Below are positions 28,462 through 36,298 of a stretch of 64,000 bases of DNA, one piece after another. Every line of letters begins with the position of its first letter. The stretch's first letter is position 1. The notes below the pieces were generated by a model. It saw only the letters and a list, made by a program, of their open reading frames with translations. It was not told the origin of the DNA and made no database searches. Made by a program: the position numbers and the translations under genes. The stretch comes from Kitasatospora cineracea (GTDB lineage: Bacteria; Actinomycetota; Actinomycetes; Streptomycetales; Streptomycetaceae), in assembly GCF_003751605.1 (NCBI RefSeq), contig NZ_RJVJ01000001.1, positions 2,046,001-2,110,000 on the forward strand, in the 5' to 3' direction.

Positions 28462-28905
28462 TCAGCGCCTGCGGGCCGCCTTCACCGCGCCGACCACGCC
28501 CGCCACCGCCAGCAGGGCGCCGGCCGGCAGCAGCGAGGTGAACAGCGCCCCGAACAGGCCGTGGTCGCCCAGCAGCCACAGCGCCAGGGTGTTCAGCACC
28601 AGCAGCGCCCCGGAGGCCGGCAGCGCCGACTGCCACGGGTGCTCGTCCGCCCAGCGGCGCAGCCGCCGGTCACCGCCGCCGCGCAGCCGCCCGCCGACCG
28701 TGCCGACCAGGAAGAAGAAGAACAACCCCAGGCTCACCGGCCCGGACAGGATGCCCAGTGACCAGTGCAGGGTGACCACGTCCACCGCGAGCGCGGCCCC
28801 GCCGACCACCGTGCCCACCGCCGCAGCCGTCCGCCACGGTCCGAGCGTCGCGGCGGCGACGGCGACCTGGCGGTTCTCACGTCCTGACAACTCTCCGTGT
28901 CCCAT
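28462..28905 (-). CDS. Small integral membrane protein
   Basis: A 147-residue protein with three to four hydrophobic segments ([64 protein letters not shown]) and short basic ends. The ATG at 28905 starts MGHGELSGRENRQ. It lies between a membrane-anchored protein gene and the divergent proC. No function can be assigned. Confidence 0.65.
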   Translation of the reverse strand: MGHGELSGRENRQVAVAAATLGPWRTAAAVGTVVGGAALAVDVVTLHWSLGILSGPVSLGLFFFFLVGTVGGRLRGGGDRRLRRWADEHPWQSALPASGALLVLNTLALWLLGDHGLFGALFTSLLPAGALLAVAGVVGAVKAARRR

Positions 28906-29080
28906 GCCTCCACGGTGCTCCCGCCCGCCCCCGGAATCCAGAGCCCGCACCCCTGAGATTCCCCCTACGGGAGCCGGGGCGCGGGCGGGCCGACCGCAGG
29001 GTGGACACGTCCGTCGGGGCGGGGACGTCCCGGGGCAAGATGGCGGGCAGGAACCGGAACCGCAGCGCACGGAGAGTCCC

Positions 29081-29908
29081 ATGAGCGACCGCACCACCGC
29101 CGGGCAGAAGATCGCCTTCCTCGGGACGGGCAAGATCGGCGAGGCCCTGCTCTCCGGACTGCTCCGGGCCGGCACCGCACCCGCCGACGTGCTGGTCACC
29201 GCCCGCCGCTCCGAGCGCGCCACCGAACTCGCCGACCGCTACGGCGTCGGCACCGCCACCAACGCCGAGGCCGCCAAGCTCGCCGACACCCTGATCCTCG
29301 CGGTCAAGCCGCAGGACATGGGCGCCCTGCTGGACGAGCTGGCCGAGCACGTGGCCGCCGACAAGCTGGTCGTCTCGGCCGCCGCGGGCATCCCCACCGC
29401 CTGGTTCGAGGAGCGCCTCGCCCCCGGCACCCCCGTGGTCCGGGTGATGCCCAACACCCCCGTGCTGGTCGACGAGGGCATGAGCGTCATCTCCGGCGGC
29501 TCGCACGCCACCGAGGCCCACCTGGCCCGCACCGAGGCGATCTTCCGCTCGGTCGGCAAGGCGCTGCGCGTCCCGGAGAGCCAGCAGGACGCCGCCACCG
29601 CGCTCTCCGGCTCCGGCCCCGCCTACTTCTACTTCCTGGTCGAGGCGATGATCGACGCGGGCATCCTGCTCGGCCTACCCCGGCAGGTCGCGCACGAGCT
29701 GATCGTGCAGTCCGCGATCGGCGCCTCGGTGATGCTCCGCGACTCCGGCGAGCACCCGGTCAAGCTCCGCGAGGCCGTCACCTCCCCGGCCGGCACCACC
29801 ATCGCCGCCATCCGCGAACTGGAGAACCACGGCGTCCGGGCCGCCCTGCTCGGCGCCCTGGAGGCCGCCCGGGACCGCTCCCGGGAGCTGGCCGGCGGCG
29901 GCAAGTAG
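29081..29908 (+). CDS. proC: Pyrroline-5-carboxylate reductase
   Basis: A 275-residue NAD(P)H enzyme, the last step of proline synthesis. The Rossmann motif is at the start (KIAFLGTGKIGEALLSGLL), followed by LILAVKPQDMGALL, SAAAGIPTAWFEERL and RVMPNTPVLVDEGMS. The C-terminal P5CR signature ALSGSGPAYFYFLVEAMIDA and DSGEHPVKLREAVTSPAGTT completes it. GGAGAG precedes the ATG. The stop codon TAG is part of the next gene's -10 box. Confidence 0.96.
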   Translation: MSDRTTAGQKIAFLGTGKIGEALLSGLLRAGTAPADVLVTARRSERATELADRYGVGTATNAEAAKLADTLILAVKPQDMGALLDELAEHVAADKLVVSAAAGIPTAWFEERLAPGTPVVRVMPNTPVLVDEGMSVISGGSHATEAHLARTEAIFRSVGKALRVPESQQDAATALSGSGPAYFYFLVEAMIDAGILLGLPRQVAHELIVQSAIGASVMLRDSGEHPVKLREAVTSPAGTTIAAIRELENHGVRAALLGALEAARDRSRELAGGGK

Positions 29909-29919
29909 GCTCGGGCCCC

Positions 29920-30585
29920 GTGAGCGACGACACGGGCTACGACCTGCTGATCCTGGACAACGACGGCGTGCTGGTGGACAGCGAGCCGATCTCGAACCGG
30001 GTGCTCGCCGAGTACCTGACCGAACTCGGCTTCCCCACCACGATCGAGGACTCCTACCGCGACTTCATGGGCACCGCCGCGCACACCGTGCACGACGTGG
30101 TCGCCGAACGGTACGGGGCGACCCTCCCGGCTGGCTTCGACGACCTGTTCCACGAGCGGGTGTTCGCCGCCTTCGCCGACGGGCTGCGGCCGGTGGCCGG
30201 GGCCGAGAAGCTGCTCACCCACCTCCAGGAGCACGGCGTCCGCTACTGCGTGGCCTCCTCCGCCCACCACTCCTGGATCCGCACCGCGCACCGCCTCACC
30301 GGCCTGTCCGGCTACTTCACCGACGAACTGCTGTTCTCCGCCCAGGACGTCGGCGTCGGCAAGCCCGCCCCCGACCTGTTCCTGCACGCCGCCCGCGCCA
30401 TGGGCGCCGACCCGGCCCGCTGCCTGGTCCTGGAGGACAGCCGCAACGGCGTGCTGGCCGCCCGCGCCGCCGGCATGGACGTGTACGGGTACGCCGCGCT
30501 CACCGACCCGGCCAAGCTCACCTCGGCCGGGGCCACCGGGCTGCTCACCGCGCTGGACGAGGCGGTCCGCCTGCTGCCGAACTGA
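29920..30585 (+). CDS. HAD-family phosphatase (beta-phosphoglucomutase-like)
   Basis: A 221-residue HAD hydrolase. Motif I is LLILDNDGVLVDSE (in place of the usual DxD, reading D-N-D), motif II is CVASSAHHSW, the motif III lysine is in GVGKPAPDLFLHAA and motif IV is CLVLEDSRNG. The C1 cap fits sugar-phosphate or nucleotide phosphatases. The GTG start is probably leaderless: TAGGCT at 29906-29911 overlaps the proC stop. The substrate is unknown. Confidence 0.87.
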   Translation: MSDDTGYDLLILDNDGVLVDSEPISNRVLAEYLTELGFPTTIEDSYRDFMGTAAHTVHDVVAERYGATLPAGFDDLFHERVFAAFADGLRPVAGAEKLLTHLQEHGVRYCVASSAHHSWIRTAHRLTGLSGYFTDELLFSAQDVGVGKPAPDLFLHAARAMGADPARCLVLEDSRNGVLAARAAGMDVYGYAALTDPAKLTSAGATGLLTALDEAVRLLPN

Positions 30586-30680
30586 TCCCGTCGCACCCCT
30601 CCCGCCGGCGCGGCCGACCGCCTACGCTCTGCCCAACAGTTGCGTACCGGCCGGTAGCGTCGGTGGTGAGCGAGGTTCCC

Positions 30681-31895
30681 ATGCAGGTCGCGGCGCTGGC
30701 CGAACCCACCCCGCGGCTCCGGCAGGCCCGGGTCGCACTGGCCGTCTCGTTCTTCCTGCAGGGCACCACCTTCGCCCTGCTGGTCACCTGCATCACCGAC
30801 CTGCAGAAACGTTACGGCCTCAGTGACGGACTGCTGCCGGTCTTCCTGGCCGCCGTCCCGATCCTGGCCGGCGTCGGCTCGATCGCCTCCGAGACCCTGG
30901 TCAAACGCACCACCGCCCGCGGCGTCCTGCGGGTCGTCCAACCCGCCCTCTGCCTCACCCTCGCCCTCACCGGCCTCGGCTCGCAGCTGTGGCAACTCGC
31001 CATCGCCCTCGGCCTGTTCGGCCTCCTGGTCGGCGCCCTCGACGCCTCCATGAACATGCTCGGCGTCGGCCTCCAGCACTGCTACGGCCGCAGCATCATG
31101 ATCGGCTTCCACGCCGCGTTCAGCCTCGGCGGCATCCTCGGCGCCGCGCTCGCGGCCCTCGCCGCGCACTGGGACACCGGCCTGCCCCTGCTGTTCGGCG
31201 GCGCCGCGACCGTCCTGGTCCCCGCCGCCCTGCTCGTCGGCCGCCACTTCGCCGGCCCCGCCGAACTCGGCGACGCCGTCCGGGAGGCCGCCGAACTCGC
31301 CGCCCGCCGCATCCCCTGGAAGCCGCTGCTCCCGCTCTGCGCCGTGATGGCCTTCGCCTACATCGCCGACGCCTCCGTCTCCAACTACAGCGTCAAGTAC
31401 CTCACCGACGGCCTGCACAGCCCCGCCGACCTCGCCAAGTTCTCCTACCTCGGCTACATGGTCGCCATGCTGCTCGGCCGCGCCGTCGGCGACCGCGCCG
31501 TCCAGCGCTTCACCGTCCTCCCCGTCGTCCGCACCGGCACCGCGGTGGCCGGCGCGGGCTTCCTGATCGCCGTCCTCGCCCCCGGCACCTGGACCGGGGT
31601 CCTCGGCTTCACCGTCCTCGGCTTCGGCATCTGCGCGATCATCCCCCAGGTCTTCGCCGCCGGCGGCCGCCTCTTCCCGCACGCCAGCGACGCCGCCGTC
31701 GCCCGCCTCAACCTCTTCAACTACGTCGGCTTCCTGATCGGCTCCCCCCTCGTCGGCTCCCTCGCCGAACTCTCCGACTACCGCTGGGCCTTCTGCGCCC
31801 CCATGCTCCTCGTCCTCGCCGTCCTCCCGCTCGCCCCGCACTTCCTCCCGGCCCCGGCCGCCGACCGGCCCGACCTGGCGAAGGCCCCGGCCTAG
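30681..31895 (+). CDS. MFS transporter
   Basis: A 404-residue protein with about 12 hydrophobic segments and no large soluble domain. MFS-like features are the loop 2-3 region (IASETLVKRTTARGVLRV), LLVGALDASMNMLGVGLQ and FGICAIIPQVFAAGGRLFP. It most resembles the sugar/fucose-permease-like group in which members keep an N-terminal GxxD/ASMN segment. ATG at 30681 was chosen for the GAGG seven bases upstream; a GTG at 30663 would add six residues. Substrate unknown. Confidence 0.85.
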   Translation: MQVAALAEPTPRLRQARVALAVSFFLQGTTFALLVTCITDLQKRYGLSDGLLPVFLAAVPILAGVGSIASETLVKRTTARGVLRVVQPALCLTLALTGLGSQLWQLAIALGLFGLLVGALDASMNMLGVGLQHCYGRSIMIGFHAAFSLGGILGAALAALAAHWDTGLPLLFGGAATVLVPAALLVGRHFAGPAELGDAVREAAELAARRIPWKPLLPLCAVMAFAYIADASVSNYSVKYLTDGLHSPADLAKFSYLGYMVAMLLGRAVGDRAVQRFTVLPVVRTGTAVAGAGFLIAVLAPGTWTGVLGFTVLGFGICAIIPQVFAAGGRLFPHASDAAVARLNLFNYVGFLIGSPLVGSLAELSDYRWAFCAPMLLVLAVLPLAPHFLPAPAADRPDLAKAPA

Positions 31896-32053
31896 GCGGT
31901 GCGCCCGGCGTACTCCGGGGCGACGCCGCCGGGACGAACCCGACGCCCGCTGCCCCCGCCTGCTCGACGCCGTGCCGGACGAGTTCGCCCGCCCCGCCGC
32001 GAACGCCCCCGCCCCGGCCGGACCGCGATCGCCCCTCCGGGGGGGAGCAGGAC

Positions 32054-32278
32054 TCAGGCGGGCGCGTCCGGTGCGGCCGCGGGCGCACCGGCGGTCCGCC
32101 GGGTGCGGTGCCAGGCCAGGGTGGCTTCGAGGTCGGCCAGTTCCCGGGGGTTGACGAGGACGGCGGCGGGGAGCCCGTTGACGGTGATGGTGACGCGGTC
32201 GCGGCGGGTGCGGGCGACGTGGCGGACCAGCCCCCCGAGGCGGGTGCGGGCTTCGGTGATCGACAGGAAGTCGGGCAT
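32054..32278 (-). CDS. Phd/YefM-like antitoxin, apparently orphan
   Basis: A 74-residue protein whose first 50 residues match the Phd/YefM fold: ITEARTRLGGLVRHVARTR, then VTITVNGLPAAVLVNPREL. The tail is Ala/Pro-rich. Such proteins bind DNA and a partner toxin (Doc, YoeB or PIN type), but no toxin gene is visible on either side. The spacing to the upstream leftward gene is 28 bp, so the two may be co-transcribed. Confidence 0.75.
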   Translation of the reverse strand: MPDFLSITEARTRLGGLVRHVARTRRDRVTITVNGLPAAVLVNPRELADLEATLAWHRTRRTAGAPAAAPDAPA

Positions 32279-32306
32279 GAGGGCTGCACTTTCCGTGGTG
32301 CGCGGC

Positions 32307-33293
32307 TCAGCGGGCCGCGGGGGTGAGGATGCGGGAGCGGGCCTGCTGGGCGGCGCGGACGGCCTCGCGGGCGAAGGCGCGGGCGCTGCCGGTGAGCGGG
32401 GCGGGCGGGGTGTCCGGAGCCCGGCCGCAGGGCGGGCAGGGGCCGGGGCGGGGGACGGGGTCGTGGCAGGAGGGACAGGTCGGGAGGGGAGCTCGGGTGG
32501 CGGGGAGGGCGGGGCGTTTGTCGATGAGGCGGCGGTGGATGAAGCCGGCGGGGAAGTGGACGTGTTCGGGGAGGCCGGGGAGGAGGGCGGCGGCGAGGTC
32601 GGCGGGAGTGCTGCCGAGGTCGATCCAGTGGGCCACCAGCGGGGCGAGGCGGGCGGCTTCGGCCTCGCCGATCCGTAGGCGGGGTTCGGGGCGGACGACG
32701 CGGAGCAGGAGCGCGGCGGCCGGCCCGGTGCGGTCGTCCAGGGCGGGCGCGGGGGCGGGTGGGCACGGTGCGGTTCGTGGCTGCGGTTGCGGTTGCGGCT
32801 GCGCCTGCGGCTGCGGTTGCGGTTGCGGCTGCGCCTGCGGCTGCGGCTGCGGTTGTGGCTGTGGCTCCGGTCGCGTGTGCGGGCGCGGGATCACGGGAGG
32901 TTCGGGCAGACGGGGCGGGAGGGAGGTTTCTTTGCTCTGTTCTTTTGTCTTGGAGGGTGCAGGAGGACCGGGTACCGGTGGACCGTCACCCGGTGCGAAC
33001 TGCCCGGGAGTGTCGGTGACGTGCTGCACGGAGATGATCCGGCCGTTGGCCAGCCGGGTCTTGACGACGGTGTAGTAGCCCGCGCGGGTCAGGTCGCGCA
33101 GGGCCTTGCGGGTCGCCCAGAGGCTGTCGCCGGTGATCGCCGCCATCTGCTGGGCGGTCATCCGCCACCCGTCGGGCAGGGAGAGCAGGAAGGCGAGCAG
33201 CCCGCGCGGGCCGTTGCGCAGTTTGACGCGCTGCAGCATTTTGTTCGGCAGGACGGTGAAGTGGTCCTTGTGGGCGCTACGATGAACTCGCAT
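32307..33293 (-). CDS. Winged-helix DNA-binding protein with Pro-Gln repeat and zinc-ribbon-like motif
   Basis: A 328-residue protein. Residues 1-100 are a replication-initiator/DnaD-like helix-turn-helix domain (HFTVLPNKMLQRVKLRN, GLLAFLLSLPDGWRMT, LWATRKALRDLTRAGYYTVV). A (PQ)n tract spans about residues 140-172. The C-terminal part holds CPSCHDPVPRPGPCPPCGRA, a four-Cys zinc-ribbon-like knuckle. Similar proteins are common in streptomycete plasmids, integrative elements and accessory regions. Start chosen as MRVHRSAHKDHF; an inverted repeat at 33357-33374 could be its operator. Confidence 0.65.
   Translation of the reverse strand: MRVHRSAHKDHFTVLPNKMLQRVKLRNGPRGLLAFLLSLPDGWRMTAQQMAAITGDSLWATRKALRDLTRAGYYTVVKTRLANGRIISVQHVTDTPGQFAPGDGPPVPGPPAPSKTKEQSKETSLPPRLPEPPVIPRPHTRPEPQPQPQPQPQAQPQPQPQPQAQPQPQPQPRTAPCPPAPAPALDDRTGPAAALLLRVVRPEPRLRIGEAEAARLAPLVAHWIDLGSTPADLAAALLPGLPEHVHFPAGFIHRRLIDKRPALPATRAPLPTCPSCHDPVPRPGPCPPCGRAPDTPPAPLTGSARAFAREAVRAAQQARSRILTPAAR
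32791..32850 (-). repeat. 30-bp tandem duplication within the Pro-Gln tract
   Basis: Units 32791-32820 and 32821-32850 differ at one base. They lie in a longer CGGTTG/CGGCTG hexamer run (about 32781-32866) that encodes alternating Pro-Gln with occasional Ala on the minus strand. Such tracts expand by slippage. Confidence 0.85.
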
Positions 33294-33356
33294 GGGAAGT
33301 TGAGGTCCTGTGTCATGCCCCGGGGTGTTGGCGCGCCGCCGGGGCGATCTAATGGA

Positions 33357-33374
33357 TTACATTGCGGAACGTAA
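33357..33374. promoter_or_regulatory. Inverted repeat upstream of the winged-helix gene
   Basis: TTACATT and AACGTAA flank GCGG, forming 7-bp arms with one mismatch. The site lies in a locally AT-richer stretch, 64 bp before the leftward start at 33293 and 150 bp before the rightward acuC-like gene. An operator role is inferred. Confidence 0.45.
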
Positions 33375-33524
33375 CACGCCCGCTACGCTCCGCGCGAAGC
33401 GGTCCGGAAGCGATCGCCATCCGGTCATTCGTCGGCAGTGAAGCGGCGTCAACCGGCCAGCGAGCGGGCCGAGTCGGAACCGGGGCGGGCGGGCGGCCGG
33501 GGTCGGCCCCGATACGGTGTGGGC

Positions 33525-34712
33525 ATGGCGGAAAGCACCTGTGGGCTGCACCTGTTCTGGGACGAGGCGGAGACCGGATACGACTTCGGGCCCGGGCATC
33601 CGATGGACCCGACCCGGCTCGCGTTGACGATGCGGCTGGTCGAGTCGCTCGGGCTGACCGGGCAGCCGTCGGTGACGGTGCGTTCGGCGCCGCCCGCCGG
33701 GGAGTCGACGCTGCGGCTGGTGCACACGGCCGAGTACGTGGCGGCGGTGAAGCGGGCCGCGGCCGACCCGTCCGCGGTCGACGCGGCGCACGGGCTGGGG
33801 ACGGACGACAACTGGGCGTTCCCGGGGCTGCACACCGCCTCCGCGCTGATCGCCGGACAGTCGGTGGCGGCGGCCGAGGCGGTGTGGCGCGGGGAGACCC
33901 CGCACGCGGTGAACTTCGCGGGCGGCCTGCACCACGCGATGCCCGGGCAGGCGTCCGGGTTCTGCATCTACAACGACCCGGCGCTGGCGATCGCCCGGCT
34001 GCTCGAACTGGGCGCCGAGCGGGTCGCCTACGTGGACGTGGACGTCCACCACGGCGACGGCGTGCAGCAGGCGTTCTGGAACGACCCGCGGGTGCTGACC
34101 GTCTCGCTGCACGAGAGCCCCAGCACGCTGTTCCCGCAGACCGGTTGGGCCACCGAGACCGGCGGCCCGGACGCCGGGGGCACCGCCGCCAACCTGGCGC
34201 TGCCCGCCGGGACGGGCGACGCCGGGTGGCTGCGCGCCTTCCACGCCCTGGTGCCCGAACTGCTGGCCGCGTTCCGCCCGCAGGTGATCGTCAGCCAGCA
34301 CGGCGCCGACACCCACGTCGAGGACCCGCTGGCCCACCTCGCCGTCACCGTCGACGCCCAGCGGATCGTCGCCGAGGCCGTCCACCGCCTCGCCCACGAG
34401 CACGCCGGCGGCCGCTGGATCGCCACCGGCGGCGGCGGGTACGCGGTGGTCGACGTGGTGCCCCGGACCTGGACGCACCTGGTGGCCACCGCGGCCGGCC
34501 ACCCCGTCGACCCGGCCACCGAGACCCCCGAGGAGTGGCGCGCCGAGGTGTACCGGCTGACCTGCCGCCCCGCCCCGCTGCGGATGACCGACGGCGCCAC
34601 CCCGCACTGGGCGGACTTCCAGGACGGCGGCTACGACCCCGCCGACCGCCTCGACCAGGCCGTCCTGGCGACCCGCCGGGCCGTCCTGCCGCAGCACGGG
34701 CTGATCCCGTGA
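33525..34712 (+). CDS. AcuC-type class I histone deacetylase family enzyme
   Basis: A 395-residue zinc deacetylase expected to remove acetyl groups from lysines of proteins such as acetyl-CoA synthetase, or from small amines. The fold signatures are complete: GLHHAMPGQASGFCIYND (tandem His and ligand region), VAYVDVDVHHGDGVQQAF (Asp-x-His metal ligands), SQHGADTHVEDPLAHLA and ATGGGGYAV with the active-site Gly/Tyr. ATG at 33525 is probably leaderless, with TACGGT at 33513-33518. Its stop overlaps the next start (GTGA). Confidence 0.9.
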   Translation: MAESTCGLHLFWDEAETGYDFGPGHPMDPTRLALTMRLVESLGLTGQPSVTVRSAPPAGESTLRLVHTAEYVAAVKRAAADPSAVDAAHGLGTDDNWAFPGLHTASALIAGQSVAAAEAVWRGETPHAVNFAGGLHHAMPGQASGFCIYNDPALAIARLLELGAERVAYVDVDVHHGDGVQQAFWNDPRVLTVSLHESPSTLFPQTGWATETGGPDAGGTAANLALPAGTGDAGWLRAFHALVPELLAAFRPQVIVSQHGADTHVEDPLAHLAVTVDAQRIVAEAVHRLAHEHAGGRWIATGGGGYAVVDVVPRTWTHLVATAAGHPVDPATETPEEWRAEVYRLTCRPAPLRMTDGATPHWADFQDGGYDPADRLDQAVLATRRAVLPQHGLIP

Positions 34713-35548
34713 CCGCCCGCGCGGAGCTGCGCGCCTACCTGGTCAAGCACCGACTGGCCGGCCCCGAGGTGCCCACGCCCCGGCAGAACAACCTGCGCCA
34801 CTACCGGCTGTTCGCCCAGGGCGACCCCAAGGCCCTGATGGGGCTGGAGCCGGAGCCCCGCCGCGACCCGGACGCGGTGCTGCGGCTGATGGCCGAACGC
34901 GTCGGCGTGCACCCGGACCCCGGCTACACCGAGGGCCCCGACTCGATCGACCCCGACCGCACCCTGGACGCCCTGGACCGCCTCGCCCTCCTGCTGCGCC
35001 GCACCGCCGGGCGGCGCGGCGGCGTGCTGGCCGGCACCGGCCACCCCACCAAGCTGGCGGGCTTCCACCGCGCGCTGGCCGAGGCGCTCGAAGCGGCCGG
35101 ATGCACCGTGCACACCCCCGCGCGGGGCGTGCGCTTCCGCGAGCCCACCCCGGAGGGCGAGCGCCCCCGCTACCTCGACGTGCTGGACGGCGTCCTGGTG
35201 GTGCGCGCCCTGGACGGCCCGGACGGGCCCGGCCGCCCCGGCCCCGGCGACCTCGCCCACACCCACTCCCCGCTGCCGGTCCGGCTCGCCCTGACCGCCC
35301 TCGCCGACGCCGGGCACCGCCCGCCCGACCTGGTGCTGGGCGACCACGGCTGGCTCTGCGGCGCGGGCCGCCTGGGCATCCCGGCCGGCGGCATCGCGGA
35401 CTGCAACGACGTCGCCCCGTTCGCCGCCGAGGCGGACGGGCTGGTGGAGGTGGTCGTCCCGCTCGAGGACGGCTCCGCGCCGAGCTGCTACGTTCCGCTG
35501 AGCGACTACGTACTGCAACGGGCGGATCTCGCACCGTACAACAGGTGA
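34709..35548 (+). CDS. Conserved actinobacterial protein, possible phosphatase
   Basis: A 279-residue soluble protein translationally coupled to the deacetylase gene (GTGA overlap). Distinct segments include VPTPRQNNLRHYRLFAQGD, GVLAGTGHPTKLAGFHRAL, VLGDHGWLCGAGRLG and GGIADCNDVAPFA, with several Asp, His and Cys that could form an active site. Homologues are, from memory, commonly labelled 'phosphatase', but I see no canonical phosphatase motif. Co-expression with the deacetylase suggests a linked role. Confidence 0.6.
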   Translation: MTARAELRAYLVKHRLAGPEVPTPRQNNLRHYRLFAQGDPKALMGLEPEPRRDPDAVLRLMAERVGVHPDPGYTEGPDSIDPDRTLDALDRLALLLRRTAGRRGGVLAGTGHPTKLAGFHRALAEALEAAGCTVHTPARGVRFREPTPEGERPRYLDVLDGVLVVRALDGPDGPGRPGPGDLAHTHSPLPVRLALTALADAGHRPPDLVLGDHGWLCGAGRLGIPAGGIADCNDVAPFAAEADGLVEVVVPLEDGSAPSCYVPLSDYVLQRADLAPYNR

Positions 35549-35666
35549 GGGCCCCCCTCTTCCCACCCGTACCACCCATAACTACTCTGGGGATACACGT
35601 GTGCCGGTGGAGTCACCGGAGGGGAAGCCGGTGCCTTGCACACGGGTAAGGGTCGGGTGATGGGTC

Positions 35667-35876
35667 ATGAGTTCCGGCGAACGTCCCCTGCAGGATGTCG
35701 TCTTCCTGACCGTGGCCGAGGTCGCCTCGGTGATGCGGGTGTCGAAGATGACGGTCTACCGCCTCGTGCACAGCGGCGAGCTTCCGGCCATCCGGGTCGG
35801 ACGCTCCTTCCGGGTGCCCGAGCAGAAGGTGCACGAGTACCTCCAGGAGTCCTACGTGCGCCTGGAAAGCGCGTAG
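35667..35876 (+). CDS. Excisionase-family helix-turn-helix DNA-binding protein
   Basis: A 69-residue protein that is almost entirely a MerR/excisionase-type winged helix: FLTVAEVASVMRVSKMTVYR, then RLVHSGELPAIRVGRSFRV and a C-terminal helix. It is the same small class as BldC but not BldC itself. Its position near bldN is conserved in streptomycetes as far as I recall, so a developmental or housekeeping regulatory role is plausible. ATG start. Confidence 0.85.
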   Translation: MSSGERPLQDVVFLTVAEVASVMRVSKMTVYRLVHSGELPAIRVGRSFRVPEQKVHEYLQESYVRLESA

Positions 35877-35998
35877 GCCGGGGCCCCGCAGGGGCACCGA
35901 TTACGGCAAACGCGACGTGGACGGTAGGCTAGGCCCTCCGTCAGTCGTATGGACTCCCGTCTCTCACGGGCGCGGGTCCGAGTGAGCGAGGAAATTCC

Positions 35999-36097
35999 GT
36001 GGGCTCTGTCATCAAGAAGCGTCGCAAGCGTATGGCCAAGAAGAAGCACCGCAAGCTTCTGAAGCGGACTCGCGTCCAGCGTCGCAACAAGAAGTAA
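35999..36097 (+). CDS. Small ribosomal protein bS22-like (AURKAIP1/COX24 domain)
   Basis: A 32-residue, extremely basic peptide (starts [20 protein letters not shown] and ends [10 protein letters not shown]) whose KKRRKRMxKKKHRKL core is the AURKAIP1/COX24 motif of the actinobacterial 30S protein bS22. GTG start, with GAGCGAGG nine bases upstream. A TAGGCT box at about 35925-35930 may be its promoter. It is easily missed because of its size. Codon use (AAG and CGT rich) suggests strong expression. Confidence 0.92.
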   Translation: MGSVIKKRRKRMAKKKHRKLLKRTRVQRRNKK

Positions 36098-36298
36098 CAC
36101 CGTTCGGCGCCATCCTCGCTCTCGCGGGGATGATCCCCCCGCACACGCGTTCAGCTACGCAGGTAGAACTGGCGCCGACGGTGTGCCGCTGCCCGCCCCA
36201 GGGAGAAATCCCCGGGGCGGGCAGTGGCGTTTGAGCCTCCGGAACCTCCGCGCGGTACGGTGCAGGCCAGGGCGGGCATCCAGGGAGGTCGGGGCATC

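Noticed and set aside
31896..32053. Possible remnant of a rightward gene (LLDAVPDEFARPAANAP)
   Set aside because: Too short and without a start or a recognisable family; mentioned only as a possible decayed sequence within the accessory patch.
32781..32866. Short-period repeat array that might be taken for a CRISPR or satellite
   Set aside because: Units are six bases with no spacers, and they translate to Pro-Gln in a credible gene. It is coding low complexity.
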